Positions 1-7,650 of a stretch of 27,223 nt of DNA are shown here, one piece after another. Position 1 is the stretch's first letter. Each line of letters opens with the position of its first letter. Position numbers and translations under genes: made by a program. The notes beneath the pieces are model-generated. The model was given only the letters and a program-made list of their open reading frames with translations, had not been told where the DNA came from and ran no database searches. The stretch is from Ruminococcaceae bacterium UBA2656 (GTDB lineage Bacteria > Bacillota > Clostridia > Oscillospirales > Acutalibacteraceae): NCBI GenBank assembly GCA_002359465.1, contig DENA01000035.1, forward strand, positions 52,186 through 79,408, given 5' to 3'.

Positions 1-897
1 AAGCTTCTGGCCGGTAATACGGCCGGTAAGATTCAGCTTTTTATTGTATTTATAGCGGCCTACGCGGGAAAGGTCATACCGACGGGCATCAAAAAACAAA
101 CCGTTGATATGGGACTGAGCGCTCTCAATCGTCGGCGGTTCGCTTGGCCTTAATTTTCTGTATACTTCAAAAAGAGCTTCCTCGGTATTTTTGCAGGGAT
201 CTTTTTCAATGGTGGCATTCATACGGTCGTCGTCGCCGAAATACTCGCGGATTTCTTCATCGGTTCCAAGGCCGAGCGCACGGACGAACACGGTTACCGG
301 AATCTTCCTGTTCTTGTCGATGCGCACATAAAAGATATCGTTGGCATCGTTTTCATATTCCAGCCACGCGCCGCGGTTCGGGATGACGGTGGAACTGAAC
401 AGTTCCTTGCCCGTCTTGTCATATTCCATTTTATAGTAAACGCCGGGTGAACGGACCAATTGAGAAACAATCACGCGTTCCGCGCCGTTGATAACAAAAG
501 TACCGCTGTCCGTCATGAGCGGAAAGTCACCCATAAAAACTTCGGATTCTTTTATTTCGCCGCTTTCTTTGTTGAGCAGGCGGGCGGTGACTCTGAGAGC
601 GGCTGCATAGGTAGCGTCGCGCTCTTTGCACTCTTCCACGCTGTAATTTGGTTTATCGTCGTCCAGTTTGTAATTTACAAAGTCCAGCACAAGGTTGCCA
701 GTATAGTCAGTAATTCCGGAAACATCCTTGAAAACCTCTTTAAGGCCCTCGTCAAGAAACCATTGATAGGAATTCTTTTGCACCTCAATCAGGTTTGGCA
801 TGTCCAAAACTTCATCAATACGTGCGAAGCTCATGCGAACATTTTTGCCTACTTGCACCGGTTTGACATTCACCATTGGCTCAATCACTCCATTCAT
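1..897 (-). CDS. rpoB: RNA polymerase beta subunit, N-terminal part (runs off the left edge)
   Basis: This is the first 299 codons of the beta subunit of RNA polymerase, the chain that with beta' forms the catalytic core. Reading the minus strand, recognisable RpoB stretches appear in order: [35 protein letters not shown], then [16 protein letters not shown] around residues 130-145, a highly conserved beta-lobe segment, and [12 protein letters not shown] near the cut end. Two starts are possible. ATG at 897 has GGATGG 7 nt upstream; ATG at 876 gives the protein start MVNVKPVQ that I recall as usual in the family. I list the longer form. The gene is not preceded by rplJ/rplL. It has its own promoter and a leader of about 150 nt behind the terminator of a regulator gene. 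Identity is certain; the start codon is not. Confidence 0.96.
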   Translation of the reverse strand, partial: MNGVIEPMVNVKPVQVGKNVRMSFARIDEVLDMPNLIEVQKNSYQWFLDEGLKEVFKDVSGITDYTGNLVLDFVNYKLDDDKPNYSVEECKERDATYAAALRVTARLLNKESGEIKESEVFMGDFPLMTDSGTFVINGAERVIVSQLVRSPGVYYKMEYDKTGKELFSSTVIPNRGAWLEYENDANDIFYVRIDKNRKIPVTVFVRALGLGTDEEIREYFGDDDRMNATIEKDPCKNTEEALFEVYRKLRPSEPPTIESAQSHINGLFFDARRYDLSRVGRYKYNKKLNLTGRITGQKL

Positions 898-1055
898 ATA
901 TTTACCATCCACGGCATAAATTAAGCACAAAAATAAGCTGCATCCATCATTGCTTTTATAAGCTTTTGTGATATCCTCTTGCCTTTTTCAAATTATTGTG
1001 ATATTATATATCAAGATAGACATGAGTATATGTTTCCATGATGATGCAGTATATT

Positions 1056-1084
1056 ATTTTATTACAATATATTGTGTTTGTCAA
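1056..1084 (-). promoter_or_regulatory. Sigma-A promoter of rpoB, with a palindrome in its spacer
   Basis: On the minus strand there is a perfect -35 box TTGACA (1084-1079), a 17-nt spacer and a -10 box TAAAAT (1061-1056). This predicts a start near 1049 and a leader of about 150 nt before rpoB. The spacer contains the perfect 12-bp palindrome ACAATATATTGT (1064-1075), where a repressor could bind. A second small inverted repeat, TGATAT-N3-ATATCA, lies in the leader at 1001-1015. The promoter call is strong; a regulatory role for the palindromes is inference. Confidence 0.75.
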
Positions 1085-1114
1085 GTTATGTTTTACAAAT
1101 TTTTAATTAAATTG

Positions 1115-1152
1115 TAAAAATCCGACGGTTAAACAGCCGCCGGATTTTTTAT
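1115..1152 (-). terminator. Rho-independent terminator of the dgt-dnaG-rpoD-rrf2 cluster
   Basis: AAAATCCG pairs with CGGATTTT, and an inner CGG/CCG step continues the stem after one mismatch, around the loop TTAAACAG. A run of T follows on the minus strand. It begins a few bases beyond the stop of the Rrf2-type gene and just ahead of the rpoB promoter, so it separates the two transcription units. Confidence 0.75.
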
Positions 1153-1154
1153 GT

Positions 1155-1577
1155 TCATTTTTTCTCTTTTTTTTCTGTTACGCCGGCATGTGTAAGGGAA
1201 TCAAATGTATAGGATTCCAGTTTCGTCCGCACAACGGAAGAAATTTCGTCGTAAATCTGATGGAAGCGGCAGAAGTTGTTGTGTGTGCAGGCATATTCGT
1301 CCTGCTGGCACCGGCTGATCATATACGGGCCTTCCACCGATTCGATTACTTCCCGCAATGTGATCTTTGCCGGTTCGCGCGCCAGCATATATCCTCCGTG
1401 CGCACCCTTGTAGGACACAATCAGGCCGCCCGCCACCAGTTTTCTCAGAATTTTCAGCGCAAACCGCAAAGGTACATGCGCCTGATCGGAAATGGACCTT
1501 GCATCTATTTTTTTATTTGAGACTGCCAGCATTTCGACAATTCTGACAGCATAGTCGGCTTCCAGTGTCATGACCAT
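1155..1577 (-). CDS. Rrf2/IscR-family transcriptional regulator with a probable Fe-S cluster site
   Basis: A 140-residue winged-helix DNA-binding protein. The N-terminal half (residues 1-65) has the Rrf2 pattern: EADYAVRIVEMLA, a recognition region with VPLRFALKILRKL, and the wing KGAHGGYMLAR. After the dimerisation helix there are three cysteines and a histidine, C90-x6-C97-x5-C103-x2-H106. This closely resembles the C-x5-C-x5-C-x2-H arrangement that holds a [2Fe-2S] cluster in IscR. It therefore probably senses Fe-S supply or redox/NO stress; the ligand is inferred. It is the last gene of a leftward cluster, starting 12 nt after rpoD, with AGGGG about 9 nt before the ATG. No isc/suf or cysteine-synthesis gene is next to it to indicate targets. 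The lysine-rich tail EKKEKK is unremarkable. Confidence 0.9.
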   Translation of the reverse strand: MVMTLEADYAVRIVEMLAVSNKKIDARSISDQAHVPLRFALKILRKLVAGGLIVSYKGAHGGYMLAREPAKITLREVIESVEGPYMISRCQQDEYACTHNNFCRFHQIYDEISSVVRTKLESYTFDSLTHAGVTEKKEKK

Positions 1578-1589
1578 GTAAGTCAGCCC

Positions 1590-2684
1590 CTAATCCAGAA
1601 AATCTTTCAGCTTTTTGCTGCGGCTTGGATGGCGCAGCTTGCGCAGTGCCTTCGCTTCAATCTGTCTGATGCGCTCCCTTGTAACATTGAATTCTTTTCC
1701 GACCTCCTCCAGAGTGCGCGACCGCCCGTCCTCCAGGCCGAAACGCAGGCGGAGCACTTTTTCCTCTCTGGGAGTCAGCGTATCGAGTACGTCGGCAAGC
1801 TGTTCCTTTAGAAGCGTATGGGAAGCGGCGTCCGCCGGCGCGGGAGCGTCGTCATCCGGAATAAAATCGCCCAGATGGCTGTCCTCTTCCTCACCGATCG
1901 GCGTTTCCAGGGAAACGGGCTCCTGCGCAACGCGCATGATTTCACGCACCTTGTCAACGGGCATGTCCAACTCCGCTGAAATCTCGTCGGCGGTCGGCTC
2001 ATGGCCGTTGGTATGCAGAAGCTGGCTGGAAACCTTTTTCACCTTATTAATTGTTTCCACCATGTGGACAGGAATGCGGATTGTTCTGGCCTGATCGGCA
2101 ATGGCGCGGGTAATCGCCTGACGAATCCACCATGTGGCATAAGTGGAAAATTTAAATCCCTTGGAGTAATCAAATTTTTCAACCGCCTTAATCAGGCCGA
2201 GGTTGCCCTCCTGAATCAGATCCAAAAACTGCATGCCGCGCCCCAGATAACGCTTCGCGATACTGACGACCAGACGGAGGTTTGCTTCCGAAAGGCGTTT
2301 TTTTGCAGCTTCGTCTCCGTCGGAAATGCGGATTGCAAGGTCGATTTCCTCCTCCGGAGTAAGAAGGGGAACACGGCCGATTTCTTTCAGGTAAACCTTA
2401 ACAGGGTCGTCGATTGCAATTCCCTCTGTGCTGAGCGCGGATTCAATATCTTCATTTTCGTCGACCTGTGTGTTGAAATCGATGTCGTCCAGCGCCACGT
2501 CGGCAAAGTCCTCGATGATCTCAACGCCCTGCGCCTCCAGCGTATCATAGAATTTCTCTATCTGCTCCGGTTCAAAGTCCAGTTCGCCGATTGCGTCTAA
2601 AATTTCTTTGGTTGAAAGCTGTCCTTTGCTCTTCCCCTGTTCTATTAATTCCCTGATTACTGTTTTCTTGTCCGGTGCTCCCAT
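1590..2684 (-). CDS. rpoD: Primary RNA polymerase sigma factor (sigma-70/SigA)
   Basis: Housekeeping sigma factor of 364 residues, close to the usual SigA length in Firmicutes. Region 1.1 is a short acidic N-terminal domain (about 1-85). Region 1.2 ([17 protein letters not shown]) follows near 92-108, then region 2 with [38 protein letters not shown] and the -10-binding [15 protein letters not shown]. Region 3 follows, and region 4 ends in the helix-turn-helix [20 protein letters not shown] plus the C-terminal [22 protein letters not shown] stands 8 nt before the ATG and overlaps the dnaG stop codon, so the two genes are translationally linked. It lies in the conserved dgt-dnaG-rpoD macromolecular-synthesis cluster. 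Confidence 0.98.
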   Translation of the reverse strand: MGAPDKKTVIRELIEQGKSKGQLSTKEILDAIGELDFEPEQIEKFYDTLEAQGVEIIEDFADVALDDIDFNTQVDENEDIESALSTEGIAIDDPVKVYLKEIGRVPLLTPEEEIDLAIRISDGDEAAKKRLSEANLRLVVSIAKRYLGRGMQFLDLIQEGNLGLIKAVEKFDYSKGFKFSTYATWWIRQAITRAIADQARTIRIPVHMVETINKVKKVSSQLLHTNGHEPTADEISAELDMPVDKVREIMRVAQEPVSLETPIGEEEDSHLGDFIPDDDAPAPADAASHTLLKEQLADVLDTLTPREEKVLRLRFGLEDGRSRTLEEVGKEFNVTRERIRQIEAKALRKLRHPSRSKKLKDFLD

Positions 2685-2695
2685 AGTCAGTCCCC

Positions 2696-4462
2696 CTATT
2701 TCTTCTGTGACCTCAGCTTTTGCAGGTAATCCTGTATTTCCTGCGGCTCCGCTGAATTGATGTTTTCTACGCTCTTTTTTTCATATTCCTGCTGAATAAC
2801 ACTGATATATTCCTCTGCATCCCGCGTGGTAACGGAAACACCGTGAAATTTTGCAAAAATTTTTGCGATGGAAGAAATCTCCTCTACAGAGAACTCTTCC
2901 GCTATATCTGTAAGGCTTACTGCCTTTGCATTCCTAATTCTATCCATTATTGTCCGATATACACGGCGGTTAAACGTTGTTGCAAATTTTTCAGAAGGTA
3001 AATGCCGTTCTATTGCTATAGCGTTCTCAGGGTATTGAACAATATACGCAATCAGCGCTTCTTCCGCGCTTGCAGCCCTGAGATGCTGCACTTTTTCGGG
3101 ATTGATGCTGTCGCGCACACCCGCCGACTGCTGCTGAAAGGCCTTGAATTCCTTCTGTTGCTGATTTTTTTTCAATTTTGAACGGTTTTTCTCCACCTGC
3201 TGCATGATTGCGGTGCGTTCGATTCCGATTTCTTCGGCGAGCTTTCCGGCGTAAACCTCCTGCTCAATGCGATTTTCCAAGGTTGCGAGAACCATGGAAG
3301 CGCCTGTCAGATAATCCACCCTGCCCTGCGCGTTTTGAATATTGCAGCCCTGTCTGATTTTCTGCAGCCGGTATTCTACGTCGTTTCCGCAAGCGTCAAT
3401 CAACTGTTTAAATTTTACACGGCCATTCTGGCCGTTTGCCCTTATGTATTCATCCGGGTCCTTCCCGCCGGCAATCGTAAGCACTTTCACAAGAAGCCCC
3501 GCTTCACGCAGAATCGGTATCGCGCGGGCCGTTGCCTTTTGCCCCGCTTCGTCCGAATCGTAGGAAACAACAACTTCCTTAGCGTAACGCGCCATCAGAC
3601 GCGCCTGGGCTGGCGTCAGGGCTGTGCCGAGCGTGGCTACCGCGTTGGTGAAGCCCGCCTGATGCATGGAAATCACGTCCATGTAGCCCTCGCACAGAAT
3701 CAATTGCTCGGTTCCGCTGTTTTTCGCAAAGTTCAGCGCAAACAAAAAGCTGCCTTTGTTGAACACCGGTGTTTCCGACGTATTGAGGTATTTGGGCTTC
3801 TCATCAGTCAGGACACGGCCGCCGAAAGCAATCACGTTTCCCCTCAGGTCGATAATAGGATACATGACCCTTGCAAAAAAGCGGTCCACGGCTCTTCCCG
3901 ACCTGCTTTTAAACGCTACATTGGCTACAATCATCTCATTTTGCGTAAAGCCCTTCTTTTCCAGATATCCAACCAGCGAAGAGCGGGATGCCGGAGCATA
4001 GCCCAGCCCAAAATGACGGATGGTTGCCGGTGTTAAAGCGCGGCGGTTCAGGTAGTCCATACCCGCCGCGCCCTGTTCCGAATTCAATACGGAATAATAG
4101 AAACGGGCGGTTTCACGGTTGATTTCCAATATGCGCGCTTTCAGTCTGGCCATGCCGTCGTCGACCTGATTTTCCGGCACCTGCAGCCCGGCGCGCTGCG
4201 CCAGAAAGCGAACCGCCTCCATGTAATCCAGATTTTCAATGCGGCGGACAAACGTAATAACGTCACCGCCGGCACCGCAGCCGAAACAGTAAAACGAGCC
4301 ATTTTCAGGATACACGTTGAAGGAAGGCGTCTTTTCATTGTGAAAAGGACAAAGTCCAACCAGATTCCTGCCGCTATGCTTTAGATTGACATAAGAAGCG
4401 ACGACTTCAGATAATTCGCTGCGCGCTTTCAGTTCCTGCATAAAAGCTTCCGGCAAAGGCAT
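2696..4462 (-). CDS. dnaG: DNA primase
   Basis: Makes RNA primers for chromosome replication and works with the replicative helicase at the fork. The 588 residues show the normal order. An N-terminal CHC2 zinc finger has C38, H41, C59 and C62 (CPFH...CFGC). The RNA-polymerase core follows (residues about 120-330) with [19 protein letters not shown] and FGGRVL. The TOPRIM fold has the acidic motifs [15 protein letters not shown] and [11 protein letters not shown], which bind the catalytic metals. The C-terminal part (about 450-588) fits the helicase-binding domain. The start at 4462 has GAGGTGA about 5 nt upstream. The gene sits 27 nt after dgt and 11 nt before rpoD. Confidence 0.98.
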   Translation of the reverse strand: MPLPEAFMQELKARSELSEVVASYVNLKHSGRNLVGLCPFHNEKTPSFNVYPENGSFYCFGCGAGGDVITFVRRIENLDYMEAVRFLAQRAGLQVPENQVDDGMARLKARILEINRETARFYYSVLNSEQGAAGMDYLNRRALTPATIRHFGLGYAPASRSSLVGYLEKKGFTQNEMIVANVAFKSRSGRAVDRFFARVMYPIIDLRGNVIAFGGRVLTDEKPKYLNTSETPVFNKGSFLFALNFAKNSGTEQLILCEGYMDVISMHQAGFTNAVATLGTALTPAQARLMARYAKEVVVSYDSDEAGQKATARAIPILREAGLLVKVLTIAGGKDPDEYIRANGQNGRVKFKQLIDACGNDVEYRLQKIRQGCNIQNAQGRVDYLTGASMVLATLENRIEQEVYAGKLAEEIGIERTAIMQQVEKNRSKLKKNQQQKEFKAFQQQSAGVRDSINPEKVQHLRAASAEEALIAYIVQYPENAIAIERHLPSEKFATTFNRRVYRTIMDRIRNAKAVSLTDIAEEFSVEEISSIAKIFAKFHGVSVTTRDAEEYISVIQQEYEKKSVENINSAEPQEIQDYLQKLRSQKK

Positions 4463-4489
4463 ATCGTCACCTCATTTTTATTGAATTGA

Positions 4490-5485
4490 TTAGATATTCC
4501 AGGATTTTGGCACATAAATGTCCTGAAACAACTGAATGGCAAAATGGTCCGTCATGCCGGCAATGTAATCGCAGGCGGCGCACTCAATGCCGTCCCGCTC
4601 CGCAATCCGGCTCATCTCCTGCGGGAAATTCTCCGGCACCTTTAAATAGCCGTACAGCGCACCGATCAGATTCGGAACCTTTTTCTCCTCCGCCTTCGCG
4701 TAGGGATTCAGGTAAACATATTCGTACATAAAATCATAGAGCCGGTCAAAGGCCTTCTGAATCGTGGGGCTCATACGGATGGTTCCGTCAAGGCTGTTTT
4801 CGGCAACGGAGTGGACCAGCGTGTCGATCCGTTCCGACCTCCGCCCGCCCAGTACGGAGGTTACTTCCTGCGGAATATCGTTTTCAAGAAGCACGCCCGC
4901 CCGTTCGGCATCGTCAATATCGTGGTTTATGTAGGCAATCCGGTCTGCCAGACGCACAACTCTGCCTTCCAGCGTCATGGCCTCCGTGCCTTTTGTATGG
5001 CACAGAATCCCGTCGCGCACCTCTTTTGTCAGATTGAGCCCGGCGCCGTTTTTCTCAAGCTTTTCCACAATCCGCACGCTTTGCTCATAATGGCGGAAGC
5101 CACCGGGATAAAGCTCGTCCAGCGCGCGTTCACCGGCGTGCCCGAACGGAGTGTGCCCCAAATCATGCCCAAGGGAAATGGCCTCTGTCAAATCCTCATT
5201 CAGCCGGAGCGCCCTTGCAATAGTGCGCGCAATCTGGGAAACCTCAAGCGTATGCGTCAGGCGCGTACGGTAATGGTCACCTTCCGGAGAAAGAAAAACC
5301 TGCGTTTTATGCTTTAGCCGACGGAAAGACTTGCAGTGAAGAATCCTGTCCCTGTCCCGCTGATAAGGTGTGCGCAAATCGCACTCTTCCTCGGGGACGT
5401 CCCTGCCCAGTGTATTTTTGGAAAATGCGGCATAGGGTGACAGTATCTGCTCCTCTATGCTCTGTGTACGTTCACTGACCGTCAT
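4490..5485 (-). CDS. dgt: dGTP triphosphohydrolase-like HD-domain protein
   Basis: Predicted to cleave deoxynucleoside triphosphates to the nucleoside and triphosphate, helping to control dNTP pools. The 331-residue protein begins with [20 protein letters not shown], typical of the Dgt family. The HD metal site follows: [13 protein letters not shown] (H78) and [15 protein letters not shown] (H107, D108). A later [15 protein letters not shown] supplies another metal-binding aspartate. It is first in the leftward dgt-dnaG-rpoD-rrf2 cluster, whose gene order fits coupling of nucleotide supply, priming and transcription. GGCGGTGATG precedes the ATG. The true substrate range cannot be read from the sequence, since many family members are regulated dNTPases of mixed specificity. 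Confidence 0.93.
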   Translation of the reverse strand: MTVSERTQSIEEQILSPYAAFSKNTLGRDVPEEECDLRTPYQRDRDRILHCKSFRRLKHKTQVFLSPEGDHYRTRLTHTLEVSQIARTIARALRLNEDLTEAISLGHDLGHTPFGHAGERALDELYPGGFRHYEQSVRIVEKLEKNGAGLNLTKEVRDGILCHTKGTEAMTLEGRVVRLADRIAYINHDIDDAERAGVLLENDIPQEVTSVLGGRRSERIDTLVHSVAENSLDGTIRMSPTIQKAFDRLYDFMYEYVYLNPYAKAEEKKVPNLIGALYGYLKVPENFPQEMSRIAERDGIECAACDYIAGMTDHFAIQLFQDIYVPKSWNI

Positions 5486-5528
5486 AACATCACCGCCTGT
5501 CTGTGTGCTTCATATAGATATACGCAGG

Positions 5529-5552
5529 ATTATACAAAATCCCTTCAAATCC
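5529..5552 (-). promoter_or_regulatory. Possible promoter of the dgt-dnaG-rpoD-rrf2 cluster
   Basis: In the 66-nt gap before dgt, the minus strand has a perfect -10 box TATAAT (5534-5529). The matching -35 region, about 17-18 nt upstream, is weak (TTTATA/TTATAG), so the site may need help or be modest in strength. It is the only good -10 ahead of the cluster. Confidence 0.45.
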
Positions 5553-6175
5553 TATAAAAATTTAAAAAACTTTTCCCCGGTGATCTCCGCCTTGCTCTGA
5601 CCGCTGGTGGCGTCGGCCAGTTTTTGTTCAAAGGCATGCATATCTTCATCGCTCATATGAAAGGATATTTTTACACAATCGGTAAAATCCGCATGATCCA
5701 CCGTCCCGCCGCTTTCCGGAATCAACACGCTCAGCCTGCCGTACTGACTGTAATCACAGCAAACCTCGGCCATCAGGCAGGTCCTCATCGTGATAACGCC
5801 GGCCTGTTCCAGCGCAATGGACGCCCCGTGGGAATAGGCCCGCACCAGACCGCCGGCACCAAGCAGGATTCCGCCGAAATACCGCGTGACCACGACAGCC
5901 GTATCGACGACGCCGGATTTTACAAGCACGTCCAGCACCGGGATTCCCGCCGTGCCCTGCGGCTCTCCGTCATCCGAATACCGTTTGACCTGACCCTCGC
6001 GGATCGAGTACGCGTAAACATTATGGGTGGCATTCCAATTTTTAGATTTTACAGAATTGATAAAGGCAACCGCTTCTTCCTCGGTTTTAACAGGCTTTGC
6101 GCAGCCGATAAAGCGCGAACGCTTCTCCGTAAACTCCGCGATGGCTTCTTTTTCAACCGTCTGATACGTAACCAC
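5552..6175 (-). CDS. yigZ: YigZ/IMPACT-family protein (UPF0029)
   Basis: Member of the YigZ/YvyE family related to eukaryotic IMPACT. The N-terminal domain carries EKRSRFIGCAKPV, YSDDGEPQGTAGIPVLDVL and VVVTRYFGGILLGAGGLVRAY, the family signature. The C-terminal 65 or so residues match the small ferredoxin-fold DUF1949 domain. The biochemical role is not settled; the family is linked to translation or ribosome-associated functions. I choose GTG at 6175 because GGGGGA lies 6 nt upstream; the TTG two codons earlier would sit directly on that site. This gives 207 residues. It lies downstream of rpmE beyond a hairpin terminator, so it may depend on read-through or on a promoter I cannot see. Confidence 0.9.
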   Translation of the reverse strand: MVTYQTVEKEAIAEFTEKRSRFIGCAKPVKTEEEAVAFINSVKSKNWNATHNVYAYSIREGQVKRYSDDGEPQGTAGIPVLDVLVKSGVVDTAVVVTRYFGGILLGAGGLVRAYSHGASIALEQAGVITMRTCLMAEVCCDYSQYGRLSVLIPESGGTVDHADFTDCVKISFHMSDEDMHAFEQKLADATSGQSKAEITGEKFFKFL

Positions 6176-6190
6176 GGGCAATCCCCCACA

Positions 6191-6224
6191 AAAAATAAGC
6201 GGCGCAGAAAGCCTGCGCCGCCTA
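6191..6224 (-). terminator. Rho-independent terminator after rpmE
   Basis: GCGGCGCAG (6199-6207) pairs perfectly with CTGCGCCGC (6213-6221) around a 5-nt loop. On the minus strand it is followed by TTATTTTTT. It lies between rpmE and the yigZ-like gene, so it probably ends most rpmE transcripts. Confidence 0.85.
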
Positions 6225-6252
6225 AGCTAATCCAAGAGAACAAAAAAGTCAA

Positions 6253-6456
6253 TTACTTGCCCATACCGTAACGCTTCTTAAACATATCAACACGTCCACT
6301 TGTATCAACAAGCTTTTGCTTACCTGTAAAGAACGGGTGGCACTTGGAGCATATTTCAACGCGGATGTTTTCCTTCGTGGACTTCGTGTTTATAACATTT
6401 CCGCATGCACATGTGATTGTTGTCTCTTTATACTTTGGATGTATATTTTCCTTCAT
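6253..6456 (-). CDS. rpmE: Ribosomal protein bL31, zinc-binding form
   Basis: Protein bL31 of the large ribosomal subunit. The product begins [20 protein letters not shown] and keeps the zinc-type cysteines in CAC and CSKCHPFF, so it is the C+ form rather than the zinc-free paralogue. The ending [14 protein letters not shown] is typical. The ATG at 6456 is chosen because AGAGGTG sits 6 nt upstream; the GTG nine bases earlier falls inside that site. Length is 67 residues, normal for the family. It has its own promoter and terminator, so it is probably a single-gene unit. Confidence 0.97.
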   Translation of the reverse strand: MKENIHPKYKETTITCACGNVINTKSTKENIRVEICSKCHPFFTGKQKLVDTSGRVDMFKKRYGMGK

Positions 6457-6497
6457 TCCTGTCACCTCTTTCAGCCAAACTGCAACTTAACATTTGA

Positions 6498-6526
6498 ATT
6501 TTACCATACAGATTCCCAAATTGCAA
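6498..6526 (-). promoter_or_regulatory. Sigma-A promoter of rpmE
   Basis: On the minus strand TTGCAA (6526-6521) and TAAAAT (6503-6498) are separated by 17 nt, about 40 nt upstream of the rpmE start. No Zur-like palindrome is obvious, which fits constitutive expression of the zinc-binding form. Confidence 0.7.
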
Positions 6527-6559
6527 GCAAAATATCATAAATAAGGAATATTTCTGGTT

Positions 6560-7375
6560 TTATTTCGGAGTCTGCTGCCTGATATACGCCGCATACTCTT
6601 CAAGGCTCATGGAGTACTCCCTCATCTTGACCGCATTGCCGCCGCCCACATACCGGAAATGACGCGGATTGAACGAGACCCCGGTTACGGCGGTTTTCGC
6701 ATCCGGATAGCGAAGCACAAAACCATACTGCACACTGTTCTTTAAAAGCCACTTATATTGCTGGGTTGTTGAAAAATCGGTATTCGCGGCCTCGCCTTCC
6801 GCTGAAAACTCAACCGCCATGCCGGTCTGGTTCTCATTATATCCCCCGCGCCCGATTGTGTTCTGCACCTGATTTTCCGCCCTTACCTGCGTGTAGCCCT
6901 GATTTTTCATCAGGCTCTGCACGGCGGCGGAAAAAAGCCTGTCCTGCTCTTTCGCGTCCACATACCCCTGTGTCACTTTTAAGCCGCATCCCGCGGACTT
7001 TGCATCATCCGTCATTTTCTTTAAAGCCGGAATGATTCGGGCATCGACGGTCACCCCTTCGAACTGGCCTGACTGAATGCTGAAACTGGACTTGATCGGA
7101 GAAGAAGCGTTTACCACAACCAAATTATAGGAATCGTCATAAACAGGCAGCGTTCCGTCTTCGGAGGAAACCGGGGCTCCGGAACTGGAAACCGAGCCGG
7201 CCGGCGGCTTGCTGAACGGATTTTGGAGCTGCATCCACACCAGAATTGCCCCCGCTGCGATGGAAAAACAAAGAATGACCGCGATGACTGTCATAACAAT
7301 TTTAATTTTTCTTACCTGATCGGCCTTATGCCAGCCTGCACGGCTTTGTACGATCTTTTCTCCGCGTCTGCGCAA
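6560..7375 (-). CDS. Membrane-anchored M15 (VanY-like) peptidase homologue with a degenerate active site
   Basis: Related to the D-alanyl-D-alanine carboxypeptidase family M15B. I choose TTG at 7375 because AAAGGAGG lies 7 nt upstream; this gives 271 residues with a short basic N-terminus, a single membrane helix (about 25-47) and an external domain. The fold is recognisable by YGFVLRYPD, FRYVGGGNAVKM and SMSLEEYAAYI, which match the second M15 gene in this window. The metal motif SxHxxGxAxD reads NENQTGMAVE (residues 180-189), so the ligand His is N182 and the ligand Asp is E189. The catalytic ExWH motif reads NPRH: the Glu is N236 and only H239 remains. I expect loss of zinc peptidase activity and perhaps a wall-binding or regulatory role. 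The frame is intact with a good ribosome site, so it is not an obvious pseudogene. Confidence 0.82.
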   Translation of the reverse strand: MRRRGEKIVQSRAGWHKADQVRKIKIVMTVIAVILCFSIAAGAILVWMQLQNPFSKPPAGSVSSSGAPVSSEDGTLPVYDDSYNLVVVNASSPIKSSFSIQSGQFEGVTVDARIIPALKKMTDDAKSAGCGLKVTQGYVDAKEQDRLFSAAVQSLMKNQGYTQVRAENQVQNTIGRGGYNENQTGMAVEFSAEGEAANTDFSTTQQYKWLLKNSVQYGFVLRYPDAKTAVTGVSFNPRHFRYVGGGNAVKMREYSMSLEEYAAYIRQQTPK

Positions 7376-7564
7376 TGAGCCGCCTCCTTTCGCATTGTCC
7401 GTATTTTGGATTGCCTCTATTGTATCGCCCTTCCATAACGGAATGGCAAAAATAATCTCCCCTGTGATTTGCAGAATAACTACGACCATAATTGTATAAC
7501 TTAAATCAAATAATTTCAACCGCTTTCTCAATTTCAGTCTTCTATACAATATCTCTCAATTCGT

Positions 7565-7593
7565 TTGATTTATTTTCGAAGGTGTAATATCAT
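7565..7593 (+). promoter_or_regulatory. Probable promoter of pyk
   Basis: TTGATT (7565-7570) and TATCAT (7588-7593) are 17 nt apart in the gap before pyk. The overlapping ATATAAAAT just downstream could instead be the -10, so the exact element is uncertain. Confidence 0.45.
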
Positions 7594-7650
7594 ATAAAAT
7601 GGGTAAAGATTTAATTTTATATTTTTACGTAAGGATTGGAGTCTTAAAAC

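Noticed and set aside
1..6. HindIII site AAGCTT at the very first base
   Set aside because: A six-base site at the window edge is probably chance or the way the window was cut; it has no biological meaning here.
144..924. Two plus-strand open frames opposite rpoB
   Set aside because: The minus strand reads continuous RpoB protein here, so these are shadows.
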